From: Candidatus Hydrogenedentota bacterium
Lineage (GTDB): Bacteria > Hydrogenedentota > Hydrogenedentia > Hydrogenedentales > JAEUWI01
Direction: 5' to 3'
NCBI GenBank assembly: GCA_019637335.1
Contig: JAHBVV010000004.1
Location: forward strand, 144,471 to 208,470
DNA length: 64,000 nt
Shown: one piece after another, positions 49,163 through 58,413 of the stretch
How the letters are laid out: every line of letters begins with the position of its first letter
Position numbering within the stretch: the stretch's first letter is position 1
Notes under the pieces: generated by a model
Seen by the model: the letters and a program-made list of their open reading frames with translations, nothing else
The model's database searches: none
Told to the model about the DNA's origin: nothing
Translations under genes and position numbers: made by a program

Positions 49163-51495
49163 TTCCCCGCGCATACTTCACAGGCCAAGTGTTGATTGTG
49201 TTGTTGTTCGTCGCGGGCGCCGCCGCGCAGGAGTCCCCGGAACCGCCCGCCCTCTCGCTCGACGCCGCGCTTGCGCAGGCGCGGGCGTGGGACTACGGCG
49301 ATGATCCCGCCCCACTGGAATATCTGAGGGAACGTGTGCTGGCGGCGCAGGGCGACCCCGTGTCGCGGGACGACCTGGCCAGCGCGCTGGCCGGGCTACT
49401 TTCCGACGAATCGAGGACCTATGCCGGCAAAGTCTTCGCTTGCCGCCAGCTCTACCTGATCGGCGGCACGGAGCAGGCCGGCGCGCTGATCGCCTGGCTT
49501 GGCGACCCCGAGGTCGGGACCGCCGCGCGCTATGCGCTGGAGAAGATTCCCGGCGCCGAAATCAACGACGCTATCTGGGCCGCCCTGGAATCGGCGGAGG
49601 GCCCTGCCGCCGCGGGGCTCACCGGGACCCTGGCCGCCCGGGGCGGTCGCGACGCAATCACCAGGCTCGTGCTCTTGCTCGCGCGGGAGGATCCCGACAC
49701 CGTGCGCGCGGCTATCGCCGGATTGGGACGTATCGGCGGACCGGAGGCGGAAACGGCATTACGGGAGGCGGCGACTTCGCTGCCCGACACGCTCCGCCCG
49801 GCGGCTTATGACGCGCTGCTCGCCTGCGCGGAGTGGTACGCCGCGCGGGATCGCGTCCTGGATGCGGACCGCCTGTACAGCAAACTGCTCACTACCGAAC
49901 GTCCCCTGCCCGTGCGCCTGGGGGCCTTTGCCGGGCGCGCACGACTTCTGGAGGATGACGCCGCGCCGATGATCGCGGAGGCGTACCTTTCCGCGGAGCC
50001 GGTGTGGATGGCGGCCGCGCGCGGCGCCATCCGGAACGCGGGGGGCGCGCCGTCCACCGCGCGCTTTGTCAGCCTGCTCGCGGCGGTCCCGCCGGAGGCG
50101 CAGGTCCCGCTGCTGGGCGCCCTGGCGGATCGCGGCGACCCCGCCGCGCTCGATGTGGTCGCTGGCGGCCTGCGCAGTGACAACGAGGACGTGCGCCTCG
50201 CCACCATCGACGCCCTCGGGGCGCTGGGCAATGAGACGGTGGTTCCCGCGCTTCTGGCTATTGCCGCGGGCGCGGACAAGGAGGCCGGGGACCGCGCGCG
50301 ATCCAGCCTGGCGCGCCTGCCGGACGCCGGCTCCAACGGCGCGCTTCTGAGAGCCTTCAACGAAGCAACGCCCGAGCAGAAGGCGCTGATTTCATCCCTG
50401 CTCGCGGCGCGGCAAGCCGTCGAGGCTGTCCCGATCCTGCTGGATACCGTCGCGTACGAAACGGACGAGGTGCGGCGCGGCGCCTGGGAAGCTGTGGGCG
50501 CGCTGGCCCGCGCGGACGCCCTCCCCCGCATGGTCGCGCTGTTTTTCGAAGCGCGGGAGGAGGAATCCCGCTCCGAGGGAGGGCGCGCGCTCCTTCACGT
50601 GCTTCGGCGCATTCCCGCAACCGGCGCCCGGGCCGATACGCTTCATGACGTGTTCCGCGCCGCGCCGGATCCGGATGCTCGGGCCTCGTTGCTGGCAATT
50701 GTTGCCGAGTTGGGCGATGATCGCCTGCTTTCGCTGGTGCGGGACGCGGTGCGGTCGCCGGAGGCGCCCGTGCGCGAAGCCGCCGTGCGGGCGCTCTGCG
50801 GCTGGCGGACGCCCGCGCCCCGGGAAGCGGTTTACGCGATCGCGGCGGACGAGAGCGACTCCGACAGGCGCCACGCCGCGCTTGAGGGCTTCATCCGCAT
50901 GCTGCGGCTGGACACCGGGGCGCCGGTGGATGATCGCGTGGCCGGATTCGAGCGTGCGCTCGCGCTGTCCGACACGCCGGGGATCAAGCGCGCGGTCCTG
51001 GCGGGCCTGGGCGAATTGAGAAGCAGCGCGGCCCTGGACCTCGCGGAGCGGCTGCGCGCGAACGCCGAGGTGCGCGCGGAGGCGAACGTCGCGGCCCTGG
51101 CGATCCGGCGGCAGTTTTTCCGCGCAACGGCGTCCGCCGCCGCCGATGAGGCCCGCCGCGCCGCCGACGGGCGGACCGACACCTTCTGGCAGGTTCCGGG
51201 CGGGCAAACCCCCGGACAGTGGATTGAGATTGACCTGTACCGTTCCATTGCGCTCCGGGGAATTGTCCTGGACACGGCGCGCACGCCGGACGCCTTCCCG
51301 AGAGGGTTCCGGGTCTACCTGTACGAGGCGGGCGCCCCTCCAGGCGAGCCCGTTGCCGAGGGCGTCGGCGCGCCGGGCGTGACCCCTATCGATTTCGCGC
51401 GGCCCTTCTCCGGGCGCATGCTCCGGATCGAGCAGACCGCGGACGCCCCGGAAAGCGATTGGGTCATCCATGAAATCGGGCTCATCCCCGAGTAA
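49159..51495 (+). CDS. Secreted HEAT-repeat protein with C-terminal discoidin-like domain
   Basis: A 778-residue exported protein (signal peptide 'MIPRAYFTGQVLIVLLFVAG'). Residues 40-640 are a chain of HEAT-type helical repeats, for example 'DTVRAAIAGLGRIGGPEAETAL', 'EDVRLATIDALGALGNETVVPAL' and 'APVREAAVRALCGWRTPAPREA'. Residues about 650-778 form an F5/8-type discoidin sandwich ('ADGRTDTFWQVPGGQTPGQW', 'ESDWVIHEIGLIPE'), a carbohydrate-binding fold. It is translationally coupled to the oxidoreductase upstream and is probably a scaffold holding enzyme and glycan together. No enzyme domain is seen. Confidence 0.82.
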   Translation: MIPRAYFTGQVLIVLLFVAGAAAQESPEPPALSLDAALAQARAWDYGDDPAPLEYLRERVLAAQGDPVSRDDLASALAGLLSDESRTYAGKVFACRQLYLIGGTEQAGALIAWLGDPEVGTAARYALEKIPGAEINDAIWAALESAEGPAAAGLTGTLAARGGRDAITRLVLLLAREDPDTVRAAIAGLGRIGGPEAETALREAATSLPDTLRPAAYDALLACAEWYAARDRVLDADRLYSKLLTTERPLPVRLGAFAGRARLLEDDAAPMIAEAYLSAEPVWMAAARGAIRNAGGAPSTARFVSLLAAVPPEAQVPLLGALADRGDPAALDVVAGGLRSDNEDVRLATIDALGALGNETVVPALLAIAAGADKEAGDRARSSLARLPDAGSNGALLRAFNEATPEQKALISSLLAARQAVEAVPILLDTVAYETDEVRRGAWEAVGALARADALPRMVALFFEAREEESRSEGGRALLHVLRRIPATGARADTLHDVFRAAPDPDARASLLAIVAELGDDRLLSLVRDAVRSPEAPVREAAVRALCGWRTPAPREAVYAIAADESDSDRRHAALEGFIRMLRLDTGAPVDDRVAGFERALALSDTPGIKRAVLAGLGELRSSAALDLAERLRANAEVRAEANVAALAIRRQFFRATASAAADEARRAADGRTDTFWQVPGGQTPGQWIEIDLYRSIALRGIVLDTARTPDAFPRGFRVYLYEAGAPPGEPVAEGVGAPGVTPIDFARPFSGRMLRIEQTADAPESDWVIHEIGLIPE

Positions 51496-51501
51496 CGGTA
51501 C

Positions 51502-51960
51502 TCAATCCACCCAGAGATTTCCGAGGTAGGGATCCAGCGCCGATTCGCTGGCCTCGGCGATGGCTGTCTTGAGAAGTGTCTGGAAGACCGGGCGCACCGG
51601 CAGGTCCTCCAGGCCGTCCAGCGGGTGGAACGCCGCCTCGACGACACGCGCGTCTCCCCCGGTCCGCAGTTCGCCGCTGGTGATCCGCGCGGCGAAGTAC
51701 AGGTTCACGATATGCCGGTGGCGATCCTCGGGGATGCTGTCGTTGGCCAGCATCAGGGCGCCGATCGCGGTCTCGATGTTCAGTTCTTCCCGCAACTCGC
51801 GCCGGAGCGCTTCCGCCAGCGTCTCGCCGTAGTCCACGCCGCCCCCGGGCAACATCCAGTACGACTGGCCGTCCTTCTGATGCCGCACCAGCAGGATCCG
51901 GCCATCTTCGACGATGATCGCGGCAACGCGAATGCGCGGCAACTTCGGTTCGTGGTCCAT
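51502..51960 (-). CDS. Nudix hydrolase
   Basis: A 152-residue Nudix enzyme, which hydrolyses nucleoside diphosphate-linked compounds. The Nudix box 'GGVDYGETLAEALRREL' followed by 'REELNIE' keeps all metal-binding glutamates; the Gly near its end is Asn. 'RVAAIIVEDGRILLVRHQK' is the usual opening strand. ATG 51960 with GGGAGG 10 nt upstream is chosen over 51993. It converges on the HEAT-repeat gene, with the stops 6 bp apart. Substrate unknown. Confidence 0.9.
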   Translation of the reverse strand: MDHEPKLPRIRVAAIIVEDGRILLVRHQKDGQSYWMLPGGGVDYGETLAEALRRELREELNIETAIGALMLANDSIPEDRHRHIVNLYFAARITSGELRTGGDARVVEAAFHPLDGLEDLPVRPVFQTLLKTAIAEASESALDPYLGNLWVD

Positions 51961-52107
51961 GGGCTGGCGCCTCCCGCCTGTATCTTGTTGCACCCCGCAG
52001 GCGCGTTTACATCCCGCGCGGGCGGTGCGTATTATACGGATTGGTCCCGGGCCGGGCGACTCCCGCCCGGAAAGGCATTAAACGAGAATGAGAGAGGAAA
52101 CAGGAGT

Positions 52108-53205
52108 ATGCGCATGTTTGATTTGGTCCGGCGCGGCGCGCTGGCGCTTGCGGCGGGGGGTATGATGGCGGGGTGGACGCATCCGGCGGGCGCGGAAGGG
52201 CTGTGGCCGCTGGAATTCGCGAACAAGGTGCGCGACGCGGGCGGCGCCGTAAATTTCGTCTTCGGCGCGAAACGCCCCTTCCCGCAGTGCCACGCCTCCA
52301 CGGTCGCCGAGACGAAGGACGGCCTCGTGGCCGCCTGGTTCGGCGGCACGGCGGAGAAGGACGACGACGTGGGCATCTGGTACGCCAACTGGGATGGCAA
52401 AAAATGGACCGATCCGCAGCGCGCCGCGAAGATCAACGACACGCCGCACTGGAACCCGGTGCTTTTCCGCGATGACGCGGGGACGATCCATCTGTTCTTC
52501 AAGGTGGGCCCCGAAATCCCCTTCTGGCAAACCTACTGGATGCAGAGCGAGAACGGCAGGGACTGGAGCGACCCGGTGGAGCTGGTCCCGGGTGATAAGG
52601 GTGGCCGCGGCCCGGTCAAGAATAAGGCCATCATCCTTTCAGATGGGACCTGGCTGGCCCCCGCGTCGACGGAGCACCAGGGCTGGAACGCCTTCGCGGA
52701 CCGATCAGGCGATCAGGGCAAGACCTGGGAACGTTCCGCAAACTTCGAGTTCGATCCCGCGAAGTTGACGGGCAAAGGCATCATTCAGCCGACCTTCTGG
52801 GAATCCGAACCGGGGCAGGTCCACGCCCTGATGCGCTCCACGAGCGGCCACGCCTGGCGAACCGATTCCTCGGACGGCGGTAAGACGTGGACGCCGGTCT
52901 ACGATTCGGGCCTCCCCAACAACAACAGCGGCTTCGACGCCGTGCGCCTGGAGGATGGGCGCATCCTGCTGGTCTACAACCCCGTCGCCGGCAACTGGGC
53001 CGCACGCACGCCGCTGGATCTTGCGATGTCGGAGGACAATGGCAAGACCTGGAAGACGGTCGCGCACCTGGAGGCGGATCCCGACCTCCGGAGCGAGTTT
53101 TCCTACCCGGCCATCATCCAGACGACTTCGGGCGATGTTGTGATTACGTATACTTACCAGCGCGAGCGCGTGCGCTGCTGGATCGTGCCCTTGTCCGCGC
53201 TGTAG
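52108..53205 (+). CDS. Secreted sialidase-like (BNR-repeat) exo-glycosidase family protein
   Basis: A 365-residue exported six-bladed propeller (signal peptide ending near 'HPAGAEG'). Asp-box (BNR) repeats are visible: 'SGDQGKTWE', 'SSDGGKTWT' and 'SEDNGKTWK'. The N-terminal 'PFPQCHASTVAETKDGLVAAWFGGTAE' block is typical of the bacterial exo-alpha-sialidase-like family that is common in PVC and Bacteroidetes genomes and may act on sialic or other acidic sugars. Two in-frame ATGs (52108 and 52114) compete; the second has the better spacing to CAGGAGT. A terminator follows. Confidence 0.85.
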   Translation: MRMFDLVRRGALALAAGGMMAGWTHPAGAEGLWPLEFANKVRDAGGAVNFVFGAKRPFPQCHASTVAETKDGLVAAWFGGTAEKDDDVGIWYANWDGKKWTDPQRAAKINDTPHWNPVLFRDDAGTIHLFFKVGPEIPFWQTYWMQSENGRDWSDPVELVPGDKGGRGPVKNKAIILSDGTWLAPASTEHQGWNAFADRSGDQGKTWERSANFEFDPAKLTGKGIIQPTFWESEPGQVHALMRSTSGHAWRTDSSDGGKTWTPVYDSGLPNNNSGFDAVRLEDGRILLVYNPVAGNWAARTPLDLAMSEDNGKTWKTVAHLEADPDLRSEFSYPAIIQTTSGDVVITYTYQRERVRCWIVPLSAL

Positions 53206-53226
53206 GCCAGTTATCCTGTACGAGAA

Positions 53227-53267
53227 AGCCCGCCGGTGGACCCCGCAAACGTCCCCGGCGGGCTATT
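53227..53267 (+). terminator. Intrinsic terminator after the sialidase-like gene
   Basis: A 10-bp stem AGCCCGCCGG (53227-53236) with its complement (53254-53263) is followed by ATTTTC. It lies 21 bp after the stop codon. Confidence 0.82.
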
Positions 53268-53416
53268 TTCATGTGTTGACCGTCTTTCCCAGGCTCTCGT
53301 GAATATGCTATAAACGACAGGCCCGCGCGTCCACCCTGGGCGCAATGGTACCGGCTGAATTTCGTTTCCGCCGGTTCCGTGCGGGGTTCCCTCATAGCGA
53401 AAGGAGTTCATACGCC

Positions 53417-55636
53417 ATGATACGCACGCGAATCGCGGGCGCCGCCGCGCTGGCGGCCCTGCTGGTGTCGGCGGCGGTCCACGCCGACAATCCTCCGGCC
53501 AAGTCCGGTCGGTTCGGCCAGGACGTTGCCGAGAAGTACACCACGGAGCACGGGTTGCCCTCCAATAATGTGGCCCACCTGGCCATTGTCGAGGGCGCGG
53601 TTGTCGCCGTTACCGATCAGGGGGCCGCGCGCTTCGAGGATGGCGCCTGGAAGGCGGACCCGTACTCCACCCAGGAGCACCTCTTCAACGACGCGGTCTG
53701 GCGCGACGATCACCGTGTCGTCGCCTCGGATCGGGGGCTCTTCCGGCGCGTCGAGGGCGCCGAAGCCGTCGAACTGGTCCCCGGAGCCGCGCGGCAGCTG
53801 GCCGAGTCTCCCGAAGGCTATCTGGTTGCGGCGACAGAAACGGGACTTTACCGCGAGACCGGAAATGGCTTCGAGGCGATATCCGTGACGGACGGCCTGG
53901 GCCGCACCTGGGCCACCCACGACGTGCGCGGCGCGGCCTTCGACAGCCAGGGCCGCCTCTGGTTCGCCACGCTCGCGGGCATTGGTCGCCAGGACGGCGA
54001 TTCCTGGACCTTCTACACGGGCCAGGAGGGTCTCCCCTACAATGACTTCACCAGCGTGGCCGCCGCCCCGAACGGCGCCATGTGGTTCGGCACGCGAATC
54101 GGCGCCATCCGCCTGGAGGACGGAAAGTGGTCCTACCGCCAGGGCCAGCGCTGGCTGCCGAACGACGACGTGCGCGATGTCGCCGTGGACGCCGATGGCA
54201 CGGCCTGGTTCGCCACCGCGAACGGCGTCGGCGCGATCCGCCGCGTCCCCATGACGCTCGCCGAGAAGGCCGAGATCTACGAAGAGGCGATGGAGAAGTA
54301 TATCCGCCGCACGCCCTTCGGGTATGTTTCGGAGGTGAGCACGGATACACCGGGCGACACGAGCGTCATTCACTACCACGACAGCGACAACGACGGCCTC
54401 TGGACGGCGATGTATGGCGCGGGCGAGTGCTATGCCTACGCCGCAACCGGCGATCCCAAGGCGAAGGACCGCGCCAAACGCGCCTTTGAGGCCCTGCGCT
54501 TCCTGCAGAAAGTCACCCAGACCGGCGATATCCGCCCGCCGAAGGGCTATGTGGCCCGCACCATCCTGTCGACCGACCTTCCGGATCCGAACGAGGGGCG
54601 CATCGAGCGCGATCGCCAGCACCAGCAGACCCAGGACTCCGCCTGGAAGGTCTACGAGCCGCGCTGGCCGAAGAGCGGCGACGGCAAGTGGTATTGGAAA
54701 AGCGACACGAGTTCCGACGAGCTTGACGGGCATTACTACTTTTACCCGCTTTACTACGACCTGGTTGCGGATACCGAAGAGGAGAAGGAACGGGTGCGCG
54801 AGGTGGTGCGCGACCTCACCGATCACATTATTGCGCACAACTACACGCTCACCGATCACGACGGCACGCCGACCCGCTGGTCGGATTATAGCCCGGAGGC
54901 CCTTAACCATCACTGGGTTTGGTGGTCCGAGCGCGGGCTCAAGTCCCTCAGCATGCTCTCGTACCTCACCGTGGCGGAGCACATGCTTGGGGACCAGAAA
55001 TACACGGATCACATCAACAAGCTCATGGAAGAGCACGCCTACGACACCAACGCGATGGTCACGAAGATCCAGCGCGGCGTCGGCTCCGGCAACCAGTCGG
55101 ACGACGAAATGGCGGTGATGTGCTACTACAACCTGGTCAAGTACACGAAGAACGAAGAGCTGAAGCACGACATGCTCTACTCCTTCTACTCGCAGTACAT
55201 CCTGACCGAGCCGGAGATGAATCCCTTCTTCAACTTCGCCTACGCCGCCTTCGGGCGCGATGTGCTCTACCGGAATCCCTACGGCATCCACCCGATTCCG
55301 CCGTGGGACGGCTGGCTGGAAGACAGCATGGCGACGCTCTACGACTTCCCGCTGGACCGCTTCAACTGGGCGCACAAGAACAGCCACCGGCTCGACATCG
55401 TCCGGCTGAACCGTCAGGCGGCCTTCGAGCCCGCCGAGGCCGCGCGGCCCATCAACCGGGGCTACCGGAACAACGGCAAGGTGCTCCCGGTGTCCGAGCG
55501 CTTCTTCCACCACTGGAACACCGACCCGTGGAACCTCGATTACGGCGGCAACGGGCGAAGCCTGGGAAGCGGCACGGTCTTTCTGCTCCCCTACTACATG
55601 GGGCTGTACTACGGTTTCATCGAAGAGACCGAATAA
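53417..55636 (+). CDS. Secreted protein: ligand-binding propeller blades plus alpha/alpha-barrel domain
   Basis: A 739-residue exported protein (signal peptide residues 1-24, 'MIRTRIAGAAALAALLVSAA'). Residues 30-300 hold propeller blades of the two-component-regulator type ('TTEHGLPSNNVAHLAIVEG', 'GAAFDSQGRLWFATLAGI', 'YTGQEGLPYNDFTSVAAAP'), known from sensor kinases but here without a kinase. Residues 320-739 are helical with Trp/Tyr-rich pieces ('DGLWTAMYGAGECYAYAATG', 'LNHHWVWWSERGLKSL'), like the six-hairpin folds of polysaccharide lyases and hydrolases. AAGGAG lies 11 nt before the ATG. Catalysis is not proven. Confidence 0.75.
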   Translation: MIRTRIAGAAALAALLVSAAVHADNPPAKSGRFGQDVAEKYTTEHGLPSNNVAHLAIVEGAVVAVTDQGAARFEDGAWKADPYSTQEHLFNDAVWRDDHRVVASDRGLFRRVEGAEAVELVPGAARQLAESPEGYLVAATETGLYRETGNGFEAISVTDGLGRTWATHDVRGAAFDSQGRLWFATLAGIGRQDGDSWTFYTGQEGLPYNDFTSVAAAPNGAMWFGTRIGAIRLEDGKWSYRQGQRWLPNDDVRDVAVDADGTAWFATANGVGAIRRVPMTLAEKAEIYEEAMEKYIRRTPFGYVSEVSTDTPGDTSVIHYHDSDNDGLWTAMYGAGECYAYAATGDPKAKDRAKRAFEALRFLQKVTQTGDIRPPKGYVARTILSTDLPDPNEGRIERDRQHQQTQDSAWKVYEPRWPKSGDGKWYWKSDTSSDELDGHYYFYPLYYDLVADTEEEKERVREVVRDLTDHIIAHNYTLTDHDGTPTRWSDYSPEALNHHWVWWSERGLKSLSMLSYLTVAEHMLGDQKYTDHINKLMEEHAYDTNAMVTKIQRGVGSGNQSDDEMAVMCYYNLVKYTKNEELKHDMLYSFYSQYILTEPEMNPFFNFAYAAFGRDVLYRNPYGIHPIPPWDGWLEDSMATLYDFPLDRFNWAHKNSHRLDIVRLNRQAAFEPAEAARPINRGYRNNGKVLPVSERFFHHWNTDPWNLDYGGNGRSLGSGTVFLLPYYMGLYYGFIEETE

Positions 55637-55662
55637 TCGGCCACTGGAAACGTCATGCATTG

Positions 55663-55691
55663 CCGGGCGCCCCACCGCGGGCGCCCGGTTT
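55663..55691 (+). terminator. Terminator-like hairpin after the propeller/barrel gene
   Basis: A 10-bp stem CCGGGCGCCC with its complement and a 6-nt loop is followed by TTTGT, 27 bp after the stop at 55636. Confidence 0.65.
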
Positions 55692-55895
55692 GTATGCGGG
55701 GGCAGGGTAATCGCATTTACATTTCGTGACAGTTTAGCCGTCGGAAGCGAAGAGGTTTTTCAACCACGAACGAACACGGGGCAGCCCCTGGCCGCGACCA
55801 AAGAAATGATCACCACGAAGGGCACTGGGCAGCCTTGGGCCGCAACCAAGGCATTGATCACCACGAAGGGCACGAAGGGCACGAAGAAAAAAAAA
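55692..55895. repeat. Repeat DNA left of the IS, with a solo IS66-like end at 55726
   Basis: GTGACAGTTTAGCCGTCGGAAG at 55726, split here as GTGACAGTTTAGCC plus GTCGGAAG, is a second IS66-like end in the same direction as the IS left end. It is followed by the repeat motif 'GATCACCACGAAGGGC' three times, also found in the insertion at 33028. It may be the remnant of an older element. Confidence 0.7.
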
Positions 55896-57420
55896 GTAAC
55901 ACTTTAGCCGTCTGAAGCATCTATATGTAGTTTTGTCGCGTGTTGTACGCACAGCATGTGGTATGCGATAGTGTGCGCATGGCGAACTCGCTGTTGCAAG
56001 ATATTCCCCTTGGGGCCTCGCTGACGGAAGAGGCGGCGCGTGCGATTTTCCTTCGCGGCGAAGAATCTGTAATCTTCGCGCTGCTTGCGCAGGCGAAGAT
56101 GCTGGCCGAGCACCAGGCCGCCCTGCCCGCGATCGCCCACAACACGCCCTCGACGCCTTCGGGCGCGAAGCCGGTGTACACCAAGCCCCAGTCCTCCGGT
56201 CGCGGCAAGAAGAAGCCCGGTCGCAAAGCGGGCCACGCGGGCAGCCGGCGACCGGCCCCGGAGGAGATCGATCGCAGCGAGGCGCACCGCGCGGCCTGCT
56301 GCCCGGATTGCGGCGGCTCCCTCAACCGCTGCGAGGAAACGCGGACGCGCTACACCGAGGATATCCCCGAAACCAGGCCGGAAGTGACCGAGCATGTCAT
56401 CCACCGGGACTGGTGTCCCAGGTGCAAGAAGAAGGTTGAAGCCCCGGTAAGCGCGGCCCTGCCGGGCGCCACCGTGGGCAATCGCGCGCTGGTGCTGAGC
56501 GCCTGGCTCCATTACTGCCTTGGCAACTCGCTCGCGCAGATCGCGGACGTTTTCAACTTCCACCTTTACTTCAAGGTCACCCCCGGGGGCCTGTTGCACA
56601 TGTGGCGGCGCCTGGCGGAAATACTCCTGCCCTGGCACGAGGAAATCCAGCGCGAAGCGCTCAGGTCCTCGGTGCTGAACGCCGACGAAACCGGCTGGCG
56701 CGTGGATGGAAAGACCCACTGGCTCTGGTGCTTCGCCAGCAGCGACCTGAGCTATTTTCTGATCGACCAGTCGCGCGGTCAGCCCGCGTTGAAGAAGTTT
56801 TTCATAGAGGAGTTCGCGGGCACGCTGGTGGCCGACTTCTGGGGGCCCTACAACGCCGTGGCGTGCGCCCATGCGCAGAAGTGTCTGGTGCACCTGCTGC
56901 GCGATCTCGAACACGTCGAGCGCTACAAGTCGCCCGGCGAGGACTGGGCGGCCTTCGCTAAAAAGCTGCGGCGCCTGCTCGGAGACGCCATCCGCCTTTC
57001 CCGGCGCGAGGATGAACACACGCCCGAAGCCTACGCTTCGCGACGCGCGCTGCTATCCAAGCGCCTCGATGAACTCAACGCCATGCCCTGGGAAGACGCG
57101 CAGGCGCGGCGCCTTGTCAAACGCCTCAAACGCCACTGCGACGAACTCTTCACCTTTCTGGACCGGCCCGGCGTCCCCTTCGAAAACAACCTCGCCGAGC
57201 GCTCCATTCGCCCCGCCGTCCTCCTGCGCAAGAACAGCTACGGAAACCGAAGCGGTACGGGCGCCGACATACAGGCCCTGCTCATGAGCGTCTTCTTCAC
57301 CCTCAAAAAGCGCGGGCACAATCCCGTCGACGCCATCAGCCATGCCCTCAAACAATTCCTCGAGACGGGCTCGCTGCCACCGCTACCCGCAAAGTCCACT
57401 TCAGTCCGCTAAAGTGTTAC
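55896..57420 (+). mobile_element. IS66-family insertion sequence (single-ORF type)
   Basis: The 1525-bp element has inverted ends GTAACACTTTAGCCGTCTGA (left) and GTAACACTTTAGCGGACTGA (right), matching at 18 of 20 positions. It holds one transposase gene and no IS66 TnpA/TnpB helper ORFs, like the ISBst12 subgroup. The flanking octamers (AAAAAAAA left, AAAGTGTC right) do not match, so the original target duplication is lost or an adjacent deletion has occurred. Its right end supplies the stop codon of the neighbouring TcmP gene. Confidence 0.9.
55979..57412 (+). CDS. IS66 family transposase
   Basis: A 477-residue DDE transposase. The N-terminal zinc-finger region has 'CCPDCGGSL' and 'WCPRCKKK'. 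The catalytic triad is in 'LNADETGWRVDG' (Asp), 'LVADFWGPYNA' (Asp) and 'FENNLAERSIRP' (Glu). The tail 'SYGNRSGTGADIQALLMSV' is the IS66 C-terminal signature. All motifs are intact, so the enzyme may be active. ATG 55979 is preferred; an earlier in-frame start at 55940 lies close to the left end. The stop codon is inside the right inverted repeat. GC content is like the host's, unlike the genes to its right. Confidence 0.93.
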   Translation: MANSLLQDIPLGASLTEEAARAIFLRGEESVIFALLAQAKMLAEHQAALPAIAHNTPSTPSGAKPVYTKPQSSGRGKKKPGRKAGHAGSRRPAPEEIDRSEAHRAACCPDCGGSLNRCEETRTRYTEDIPETRPEVTEHVIHRDWCPRCKKKVEAPVSAALPGATVGNRALVLSAWLHYCLGNSLAQIADVFNFHLYFKVTPGGLLHMWRRLAEILLPWHEEIQREALRSSVLNADETGWRVDGKTHWLWCFASSDLSYFLIDQSRGQPALKKFFIEEFAGTLVADFWGPYNAVACAHAQKCLVHLLRDLEHVERYKSPGEDWAAFAKKLRRLLGDAIRLSRREDEHTPEAYASRRALLSKRLDELNAMPWEDAQARRLVKRLKRHCDELFTFLDRPGVPFENNLAERSIRPAVLLRKNSYGNRSGTGADIQALLMSVFFTLKKRGHNPVDAISHALKQFLETGSLPPLPAKSTSVR

Positions 57421-58392
57421 AAAGTGTCTAATTTCACTTACTGATACGGTCTCGCCGCGGAAACGCTTCCGAATATCTTCGCGCAAGGCAGTTTCGTCAT
57501 AGTAGTCGAGTAACTGAAACTGGGCAGGGTCTACGCGGTCCGAAAACGAAAAGGCGCCTGTCGCGTCTGTTTTTCGCATCGCTTTCTTCATTTCTTCGAG
57601 ACCACGGATGTGATTTGTGCAGAAGAATAGCCAATGCGTAAGTTGGTTCCGATCGTCACACATCGCGAAATGCCACACGTACTTAACTTTGGCCTTGTCT
57701 TGTAGGGCCTTCTTGAATGAAGCTTGCATCGTACGGGCGGAATCCTGCGATGGAACTTCTAACGCGGCTCTCCACTCATCGCCTCCAAAAGCCTTATCGA
57801 ATGTTGGCCACTTTGTTTTGTCGCTTAGATACACTCCAAATCGCGACCAATTCAGAAATAGCAGGCATTCGCACATGTTGTGTCGCATTATCTTTTGGAT
57901 CATCGACATCGGAACCTTTGAGTATCCGAATTGATCGAGAAAGAAAAAGGCGGGTCCCAACTCCTTTGATTCACTATCTATCTTGTCAATCCATTCATCA
58001 AGCAGTGAAATGCAATCGCCATCGAAACACTTTACCGACTGGATGGAGCTGCACGCGTCAATCTTTTCTTGTAGGGCTGCGATCTGAAGTCGCAACGTGG
58101 CGCATCGTTTAGCGTCCTCCTCTATGAACGTCAAACGGACTGGACGTTTCAATTCGGCCTCGTGGTTCAAGATTGTATTTATCGCCAACACGGGGCTTCC
58201 TGCTTCACCGTTCTCGTATACTCCCGGCCCTGCGAATGCATCAAAAACCCGTAGCTCCTTCGTTGAAGGACTACGATTTGATACTTCGCGACCGAGTATC
58301 GCTACCCAAGCGCCTAAGTATGACTGTAGAATCTGGTGTTTCGCGAGTGTGTGCCGCTTCGCCTCCCAAATTGTGTCGAAGTCATCAGCCAT
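57409..58392 (-). CDS. tcmP: Three-Cys-motif partner protein TcmP, C-terminus altered by IS66
   Basis: A 327-residue protein whose 'HALFREY'-like start ('KHQILQSYLGAWVAIL'), 'FDAFAGPGVYENGEAGSPVLA', 'TFIEEDAKRCATLR' and 'PAFFFLDQFGYSKVPMSMI' match TcmP, a Rossmann (methyltransferase-like) protein found next to three-Cys-motif radical-SAM proteins. It follows DUF5131 by 21 bp; GGGGAGAA lies 6 nt before the ATG. The last codons (VTL-stop) come from the right end of the IS66 element, so the natural C-terminus, normally a winged-helix-like segment, is cut off. GC content (under 50 %) is far below the host's. The biochemical role is unknown. Confidence 0.88.
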   Translation of the reverse strand: MADDFDTIWEAKRHTLAKHQILQSYLGAWVAILGREVSNRSPSTKELRVFDAFAGPGVYENGEAGSPVLAINTILNHEAELKRPVRLTFIEEDAKRCATLRLQIAALQEKIDACSSIQSVKCFDGDCISLLDEWIDKIDSESKELGPAFFFLDQFGYSKVPMSMIQKIMRHNMCECLLFLNWSRFGVYLSDKTKWPTFDKAFGGDEWRAALEVPSQDSARTMQASFKKALQDKAKVKYVWHFAMCDDRNQLTHWLFFCTNHIRGLEEMKKAMRKTDATGAFSFSDRVDPAQFQLLDYYDETALREDIRKRFRGETVSVSEIRHFVTL

Positions 58393-58413
58393 TGATTTCT
58401 CCCCGGTGCTTTT

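Noticed and set aside
53408-55675. A 755-codon open frame on the minus strand
   Set aside because: It mirrors the propeller/barrel gene, whose signal peptide, blades and ribosome site are convincing. The antisense product is low in recognisable features.
55888-57428. Target-site duplication of the IS66 element
   Set aside because: The left octamer AAAAAAAA and right octamer AAAGTGTC do not match. Using the outer end at 55726 gives TACATTTC versus CTAATTTC, only 5 of 8.
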